DNA of 64,000 bases from positions 62,001 through 126,000 of the forward strand of contig CACYVN010000007.1 in the NCBI GenBank assembly GCA_902777855.1. The letters run 5' to 3'. A model generated the notes under the pieces. That model made no database searches. It saw only the letters and a program-made list of their open reading frames with translations, and had not been told where the DNA came from. The stretch comes from an uncultured bacterium. Lineage in GTDB: Bacteria > Cyanobacteriota > Vampirovibrionia > Gastranaerophilales > Gastranaerophilaceae. Positions 59,259 through 64,000 of the stretch are shown here, piece by piece (within the stretch, counting starts at the first letter, position 1; every line of letters starts with the position of its first letter). The position numbers were made by a program, and so were the translations under genes.

Positions 59259-59332
59259 TTTTAACTGTAAAATTTGTAAAATATTTTTGTTTTTGGGATA
59301 AACTTTGTTTATAATCAGAGTGTAGGGATTGT

Positions 59333-59791
59333 ATGGTCAAAATTAAACAGGGAAATTTGAATAATTATGAAGAAAACAAACGAAAAGGTCGTAAAACAGG
59401 CTTTTATTATTCGTTTTTGACTCTTGTTCTTGTTTTCTGTTTAATCCAAATCGGTTACGGTGCGATATTAAATATAGGAAAGATTGTTTCGTATAAAGCA
59501 AAAGTAATTACTCTTGAAAGGGTATTAAAACAAACCAAATTGCACAATAAAGATTTAAAAGCACAAAAAAAGATGATAACTTCCGATAACAGTCTTGAAG
59601 GTATTGCAAGAAATAATCTTAAAATGGCACAACAGGATGAAGTTTTGATAATTATTAATAAAAAAGTAGAAAAACCTGTTAAAAAGAAGAAAAAATTTGA
59701 TTTTGAAGAAATATTTAAACCCAAACAAAAAAATGTACAGAGTAATATAAATCAGATACCGGATATTCCGCAGACAATGGAAGAGGAATAG
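59333..59791 (+). CDS. FtsB/DivIC-like septum formation protein
   Basis: A 152-residue protein. A basic N-terminus leads to one transmembrane helix (residues 25-46, FYYSFLTLVLVFCLIQIGYG), a coiled coil (KAKVITLERVLKQTKLHNKDL) and a short EGIARNNLKMAQQDEVLIII, the FtsB/DivIC pattern. The tail is Lys- and Pro-rich. It probably acts in the divisome. GTAGGGATTGT precedes the start. The next gene begins five bases later. Confidence 0.78.
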   Translation: MVKIKQGNLNNYEENKRKGRKTGFYYSFLTLVLVFCLIQIGYGAILNIGKIVSYKAKVITLERVLKQTKLHNKDLKAQKKMITSDNSLEGIARNNLKMAQQDEVLIIINKKVEKPVKKKKKFDFEEIFKPKQKNVQSNINQIPDIPQTMEEE

Positions 59792-59796
59792 AAATA

Positions 59797-61365
59797 ATGG
59801 AAGATAATCAAGTTATAGGCTATATAAAACAGGCGTTCGAATTAAAAGAACAAAAATATTTCAAACCCGCAATTGAAATGCTTTATAAGGCTCTTGAAAT
59901 TGAAAATGATAATATAGAAATTCTTTATCAAATCGGGGATTTATATTTTGAAATGGGAAATTATGAACGTTCACTCGGATATCTTGAAAAAGCATTGGGT
60001 TTAAATAAAAATCATGAAACTTCTCTTGAATTAATTTGTGAAATTTATAAAAGAACAGGGGATTTAAATTCTGCATTATCCGTTGCACAGGGACTTTTTG
60101 ATAAAAATCATAACAGTAAAAATTTAAAAAGGCTTATAAATATTCTTATTGATTTAAAATTATTTACTGAAATAGAAAAGTATGAAGACAGTGAATATTT
60201 TGATAATGATGTAAAAATTGAATGTGCAGATGCTCTTTATTCCAATGGGGAAATAAAAAAAGCAAATGAACTTATTTCTTCTTGTGACGGAAACGATGAA
60301 AAAGTGTTGCTTTTAAAAGGTAAAATGAAATTTGACGAAGGCGATTTTGAAGCTTCAAAAGAAATTTTTAACAGAATATCTTCGAACAGCCAAAATCCTG
60401 AAATCCTGAACTTTTTAGGTTTATTTGATTTGGAAAATATAAATTTTGTCGAGGGGATTAAGCATTTTTCAAAAGCTATAGAACTTGATAAAAATAATCC
60501 GAAATATTATTATAACCTTGGGAATGCATATTTCTACAATGGTTGGATAAAAGAAGCTCAAAGAGCTTATTCTCAGGCAATCTATTTATCTCCGGATAAT
60601 GTCGACTATCGTTATTCTCTTGCTTATCTATATTATGAAAACAAAGACTATCAAAAATCTCAAAATGAAGCGGATGCAATTTTGGGAATTAATCCTGAAC
60701 ACATCGGAACCCTTGTCATAAAGGCACTCTTACTTGCACATAATAAAAATTATATCGAAAGTGTTGAAATTCTTGAAAATTGTATGGATAAAAATCCTGA
60801 TGATGATTTTGCAAAAACCTCATTGAGTTCAATATATTCTCAGCTCGGGAATTATGATAAAGCACAAAAAATTCTTGAACAAACAAACGGTGTAAAACAA
60901 AAAACACCGTCTGTATTGTGCGATTTAGCTGAAATCTACATTCTGAAAAAGGATTATGATAAAGCATTTGAACTTGTTACTGAAATTATAAAAGCGAACG
61001 AAAACTATATCAGTGCTTATATTATCGGTGCAAAGGCTTCTTATTTAAAAGAGGATTATGAAAAAACAAAAGAGTTTGCGCAGGATGCCCTAAACTTGGA
61101 TATCAATTGTGCTGCGGGTTATTATTATCTCGGGCTTTCAAGGCAGAGTACAAATGACCCCGAGGAAGCTATTGAGTGTATGAAACGCGCAATTCTGTAC
61201 GATTTGAATAACCCTAAATATTATGCAAAAATGAGCGAATTTTATCAGGCAAAGGAAGATTACAAATCCGCACTTGAATACATGTCTGAAGCCCAAAATC
61301 TCGATAATTCAAACGAATACAAGTATAGATACACCGAACTCGTAAAACTTAACCGAAAAAAGTAA
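59797..61365 (+). CDS. Tetratricopeptide repeat protein
   Basis: A 522-residue protein made almost entirely of TPR motifs (YFKPAIEMLYKALEIENDN, NYERSLGYLEKALGLNKNHE, FVEGIKHFSKAIELDKNNPKYYYNLGNAYFYNG), roughly a dozen. No signal peptide or membrane helix. It is presumably a scaffold for protein complexes, possibly division-related given the coupled DivIC-like gene five bases upstream. Confidence 0.88.
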   Translation: MEDNQVIGYIKQAFELKEQKYFKPAIEMLYKALEIENDNIEILYQIGDLYFEMGNYERSLGYLEKALGLNKNHETSLELICEIYKRTGDLNSALSVAQGLFDKNHNSKNLKRLINILIDLKLFTEIEKYEDSEYFDNDVKIECADALYSNGEIKKANELISSCDGNDEKVLLLKGKMKFDEGDFEASKEIFNRISSNSQNPEILNFLGLFDLENINFVEGIKHFSKAIELDKNNPKYYYNLGNAYFYNGWIKEAQRAYSQAIYLSPDNVDYRYSLAYLYYENKDYQKSQNEADAILGINPEHIGTLVIKALLLAHNKNYIESVEILENCMDKNPDDDFAKTSLSSIYSQLGNYDKAQKILEQTNGVKQKTPSVLCDLAEIYILKKDYDKAFELVTEIIKANENYISAYIIGAKASYLKEDYEKTKEFAQDALNLDINCAAGYYYLGLSRQSTNDPEEAIECMKRAILYDLNNPKYYAKMSEFYQAKEDYKSALEYMSEAQNLDNSNEYKYRYTELVKLNRKK

Positions 61366-61389
61366 GTTGTGTTATTGCAAGATTTGTAG

Positions 61390-61416
61390 GGTGCAATTTT
61401 TTGCACCATATTTATA
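61390..61416 (+). terminator. Weak intrinsic terminator after the TPR gene
   Basis: GGTGCAA/TTGCACC with a TTTT loop, followed by ATATTTATA. The T-run is interrupted, so termination may be partial. Confidence 0.5.
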
Positions 61417-61499
61417 AAAAAAATAACAATAAATTTGCCTTTTGCAAAAACATAAATATAATAATTATATCAGAGATTAATGAGGGATATGCATAAAGT

Positions 61500-62198
61500 A
61501 TGAATTTGAAACCAAGAAATATATTAGCAAAATTTTTAATAGGAGCGATACTTTTTGTTAATATCGGAAGTTTTGCTTTTGCAGAAGACAAAGATATTAC
61601 AAGTCAGATTGTTCCGAAACAGTACCCCGCAAAATATACCCCTGTATATATAAAACAAATTGCGCCAGGATATAAAAGTATCGGGCAGGACGAAATTTTC
61701 TACGTCGCACTCGATATGCTCAAAGACACTACAGGCATGTTTTCCCGCAATGCAATTTTAGGCAGCAATCTTTCTCAACGCCCTGTCAAAATAGAATTCA
61801 GGGATTTGAGTCAAATCAGTGCGGATTACGCAACGTTTGACGCTTTAGGCTGGAAAAGAGGTAAAAAATTATACATTTATATTAATCAGAAACACAGAAA
61901 TGCTCCTGCCGGTGCACTTGCTGCGCTTTTGGCACATGAAGCTTTGCATCAGGATGAATTTAATTCACTTGCCGAAGAAACTTATGCGTGGACTATGGAA
62001 GCAGTTGTCTGGGATGAAATTTTAAAACTTTATCCTGAATGTAATGACGAAAGCTCCTCGCTTGTAAAAAGAGAAAATACCCTCAAAAAGCTCCTTGAAA
62101 AAGGAAATTATACAAATAAATATATTAAAAAATCAGTTATGCAAAATTCCGGTTACAAAAATCTGCCGTCTTATTCTCCGGGGTTTGAGGATTTGTAA
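61500..62198 (+). CDS. Secreted zinc-metalloprotease-like protein
   Basis: A 232-residue protein with a signal peptide (ILAKFLIGAILFVNIGSFAFAED). The zinc motif AHEALHQDE (H146, E147, H150) with a possible third ligand in LAEETYAWTMEA matches a zincin layout. The region before is beta-rich (KLYIYINQKHRNAPAGALAALL). Substrate unknown. Located upstream of ctpA but with its own spacing of 75 bases. Confidence 0.65.
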   Translation: MNLKPRNILAKFLIGAILFVNIGSFAFAEDKDITSQIVPKQYPAKYTPVYIKQIAPGYKSIGQDEIFYVALDMLKDTTGMFSRNAILGSNLSQRPVKIEFRDLSQISADYATFDALGWKRGKKLYIYINQKHRNAPAGALAALLAHEALHQDEFNSLAEETYAWTMEAVVWDEILKLYPECNDESSSLVKRENTLKKLLEKGNYTNKYIKKSVMQNSGYKNLPSYSPGFEDL

Positions 62199-62273
62199 TA
62201 ATTCTTGAATAAATACTAATATTACGCAAAAAGTATATTGATTATAAAATTCCGTTGATGTTAAATTACAAAT

Positions 62274-63512
62274 ATGAAACGGAGGATTACGGCTTTAATT
62301 TTGGTTGCGGGTATAGCCCTTATAATGTATGGAGGGCATATGTTTTATGTTGTTAACCAAAACCCGCTGATAGCAGATAATATTCAGACAGTTGATACAA
62401 GAGTGTTTACTCCTCAAAAACTTTTTGAAAAAAACTGGCAGACAATAAAAAATGAATATTATGATTCGGGATTTAATCGTCAGCACTGGAACAGATGGAA
62501 AAATCATTATCAAAATAAAATAAAAACGGCAGATGATGTAAAAGTTGCGACTGAAACTATGCTTGCGAGTTTAAATGATCCGTATTCAAGATTTTTATCA
62601 AAAGAAGAATTTGCAAAACAGAATACAAATATTTCTTCAAAAATATACGGAATCGGCGTGAGCATTGTAAATGACGGCGGAAAAATAAAAATTATTAATG
62701 TAATAGAACAGTCTCCTGCTCAGTTTGCTGATTTAAAAAACGGAGATATTATTCTTGCAGTTAACGGGAAAGACATTAACGGATTTTCAATCTCACAGGT
62801 TTCAAATATAGTCAAAGGTCCGCAAAATACCCTTGTAAGTATTGACATTTTGCGTGGAGATTTAAAATTAACCAAACAGATAATAAGAAAAGAAATAGCA
62901 CTAAAGAGTATAAAAAGTTCAATTGAAGATGAAATCGGCTACATTCAGATATCAAGTTTTATTAGCTCTACGGTTCCGAATGAATTTTTGGAGGCGTTGG
63001 AAAATACATCTAAGGCAAAAGGTTTGATAATTGATTTACGGGGTAACACAGGCGGGTTATTATCAAATGCCGTATTTATAGCAAATTTGTTTATTGACAA
63101 CGGCAGACTTGTAAGTATTGTCGGGCGAAACGGCTACCGGTATGATGTTATGGCGCAGAATACAAATGTTGATATAAATAAGCCTGTTGTGATTTTGGTT
63201 GATAATACAAGTGCGAGCGCCACGGAAATTCTTGCAGGTGCCATGAAGGATTATCACAGGGCAAAACTTGTCGGTACAAGGACTTACGGGAAAGGAATGG
63301 TGCAAAAAATTATTCCGATGCCAAATGAAACGGGGCTGAATTTGACTATTGCAAAATATTTGACTCCGCATGGTTCGGATATTAATAAGCGGGGGATAAG
63401 TCCTGATTTGCGTGTGAATTTTACCAAGAGTGACTTGGAAACAAGAACTGACAGTCAGCTTGAAAAAGCAAAGGATATTTTAAACAAAATGCTTGTCAGC
63501 AGGGCTCAATAA
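62274..63512 (+). CDS. C-terminal processing peptidase (S41)
   Basis: A 412-residue CtpA/Prc-type periplasmic protease. N-terminal anchor helix (residues 5-24), PDZ domain (YGIGVSIVNDGGKIKIINVIEQSP, LKNGDIILAVNGKDI), and the S41 core with catalytic Ser in NTSASATEILAGAMKD (S315) and Lys in TYGKGMVQ (K340). Such proteases trim envelope proteins; in photosynthetic cyanobacteria CtpA matures D1, a job absent here. Anchored in the inner membrane. Confidence 0.92.
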   Translation: MKRRITALILVAGIALIMYGGHMFYVVNQNPLIADNIQTVDTRVFTPQKLFEKNWQTIKNEYYDSGFNRQHWNRWKNHYQNKIKTADDVKVATETMLASLNDPYSRFLSKEEFAKQNTNISSKIYGIGVSIVNDGGKIKIINVIEQSPAQFADLKNGDIILAVNGKDINGFSISQVSNIVKGPQNTLVSIDILRGDLKLTKQIIRKEIALKSIKSSIEDEIGYIQISSFISSTVPNEFLEALENTSKAKGLIIDLRGNTGGLLSNAVFIANLFIDNGRLVSIVGRNGYRYDVMAQNTNVDINKPVVILVDNTSASATEILAGAMKDYHRAKLVGTRTYGKGMVQKIIPMPNETGLNLTIAKYLTPHGSDINKRGISPDLRVNFTKSDLETRTDSQLEKAKDILNKMLVSRAQ

Positions 63513-63562
63513 ACTTTCTTGACATCAGATTATGTCTTTCGTATATTAGAAATACGGAAATT

Positions 63563-63633
63563 GGAGACATGGCCAAGTGGTAAGGCAGAAGCCTGCAAAG
63601 CTTTTATCCCCGGTTCAAATCCGGGTGTCTCCT
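63563..63633 (+). tRNA. tRNA-Cys (GCA)
   Basis: Acceptor GGAGACA/TGTCTCC, D-arm GCC/GGC, anticodon stem GAAGC/GCTTT around the loop CTGCAAA, T-arm CCCCGG-TTCAAAT-CCGGG, discriminator T. CCA not encoded. Followed at once by a T-run and the first partial tRNA-Val copy. Confidence 0.95.
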
Positions 63634-63640
63634 TTTTTAT

Positions 63641-63801
63641 GGGCGATTGGCACTCAATCTTATTCCCCTCGCCCGCAGTGTTTGTGAGCGGGAGAGGGCA
63701 GAATTTCTTAATAAGCGTCAGCGAATTTAGAAATTCGGGTGAGGGAACGAGAGGGGTAGCGCAATCCCGAAAAAGCGAAGCGTTTCGGTAAGGGCGCAAA
63801 A
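63641..63801 (+). pseudogene. Partial tRNA-Val copy 1 with palindromic insert in the D-loop
   Basis: GGGCGATTGGC (63641-63651) repeats the first 11 bases of tRNA-Val, then a roughly 95-base CCCTC/GAGGG palindrome of the type at 10061 (reverse orientation), then GAGGGGTAGCGCA, which is the D-arm 3' half, then CCGAAA-AAGCGAAGCG-TTTCGG where the anticodon arm would be. The T-arm and acceptor 3' half are missing. AT-rich DNA leads into copy 2. Confidence 0.65.
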
Positions 63802-63818
63802 CAATTAAATAATTTTAT

Positions 63819-63905
63819 GGGCGATTGGCACTCTGCCGAGAAAAAATGATTAAGTATCATTTTTTTGAGAGGGGTAGCGCACCGTTGAGAACGACAGTTC
63901 TCAAC
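63819..63905 (+). pseudogene. Partial tRNA-Val copy 2 with hairpin insert and substitute anticodon arm
   Basis: GGGCGATTGGC (63819-63829), TCTGCCGAG (63832-63840), hairpin AAAAAATGAT/ATCATTTTTT, then GAGAGGGGTAGCGCA and GTTGAGA-ACGACAG-TTCTCAAC (63884-63905). The ACGACA loop matches the anticodon loop of the true tRNA. No T-arm. The flanking AACAATTAAATAAT sequence upstream is also repeated before the true tRNA. Confidence 0.65.
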
Positions 63906-63923
63906 TACAATTAAATAATATAT

Positions 63924-63999
63924 GGGCGATTGGCGCAGTTGGTAGCGCACTTGAACGACATTCAAGGGGTCACAAGTTCGAGCCTTGTATCGCCCACCA
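63924..63999 (+). tRNA. tRNA-Val (GAC)
   Basis: Acceptor GGGCGAT/ATCGCCC, D-arm GCGC/GCGC, anticodon stem CTTGA/TCAAG around the loop ACGACAT (anticodon GAC), T-arm ACAAG-TTCGAGC-CTTGT, discriminator A and an encoded CCA, unlike the other tRNAs here. Position 33 is C instead of the near-universal U. Unless edited or mispaired this may weaken decoding. Confidence 0.9.
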
Positions 64000-64000
64000 T

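Noticed and set aside
63519-63965. Open frames through tRNA-Cys and the tRNA-Val copies
   Set aside because: They read tRNA and palindrome sequence; no start signals or protein-like composition.
63641-63999. Intron-containing tRNA-Val considered for the upstream copies
   Set aside because: The copies have no T-arm or 3' acceptor half, and the inserts are in the D-loop, not at a canonical intron site.

Overview
The window is a low-GC bacterial chromosome segment, mostly housekeeping genes with lineage-specific hypothetical proteins between them. It best fits a non-photosynthetic relative of Cyanobacteria (Melainabacteria/Vampirovibrionia, probably a gut Gastranaerophilales). The reasons are a diderm envelope (lpxD-lpxC-fabZ and two AsmA-like giants), a DUF512 radical-SAM-like protein of cyanobacterial type, an anaerobic marker (HydG), no photosynthesis or respiratory-chain genes, and two proteins starting MG[ML][SA]ASQAR that I associate with this group. 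The assignment is inference. No phage, complete insertion sequence or CRISPR array is visible.

Layout. 0-4 kb: a DivIVA-like coiled coil, then rpmG, tRNA-Trp, secE, nusG, rplK and rplA, ended by a terminator before rplJ/rplL. 4-10 kb: a mannose-6-phosphate-isomerase-type cupin, a coupled hypothetical pair, a divergent membrane pyrophosphatase and a HEAT/metalloprotease protein. 10-17 kb: a TrmB regulator, prfA, tandem paralogues, ylxR and infB. 17-24 kb: a hairpin cluster, a 1210-residue AsmA-like protein, an aminotransferase and a DUF1796 protein. 24-32 kb: lipid A genes, thrC, a GlcF-like Fe-S protein, proC, rpmH and rnpA. 33-42 kb: repeats, DUF805 proteins, the first ASQAR protein, dut, gltD, tRNA-Gln and asd. 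42-54 kb: DUF2130, purA, a FliI/YscN-type ATPase, tRNA-Pro, a DUF512 protein, PadR, a second AsmA-like protein and the second ASQAR protein. 54-64 kb: glucokinase, hydG, thrS, a DivIC-like protein, a TPR protein, ctpA, tRNA-Cys and tRNA-Val.

Most unusual is the non-coding DNA. Beside tRNA-Gln, tRNA-Pro and tRNA-Val lie partial duplicates of the same tRNA whose D- or T-loop is split by palindromic DNA and whose anticodon arm is replaced by a different hairpin. Two of these loci share the same small motifs. Related palindromes also lie in terminators, in intergenic clusters and apparently in frame inside one CDS. Two intergenic candidate RNAs 13 kb apart share 32 complementary bases.

The second theme is type III export. 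The two ASQAR paralogues, coiled coils at both ends around a variable middle, each have a promoter matching the flagellar sigma-28 consensus with identical spacing, and an isolated FliI/YscN-type ATPase lies between them. This suggests sigma-28-controlled, exported filament-like or effector proteins.
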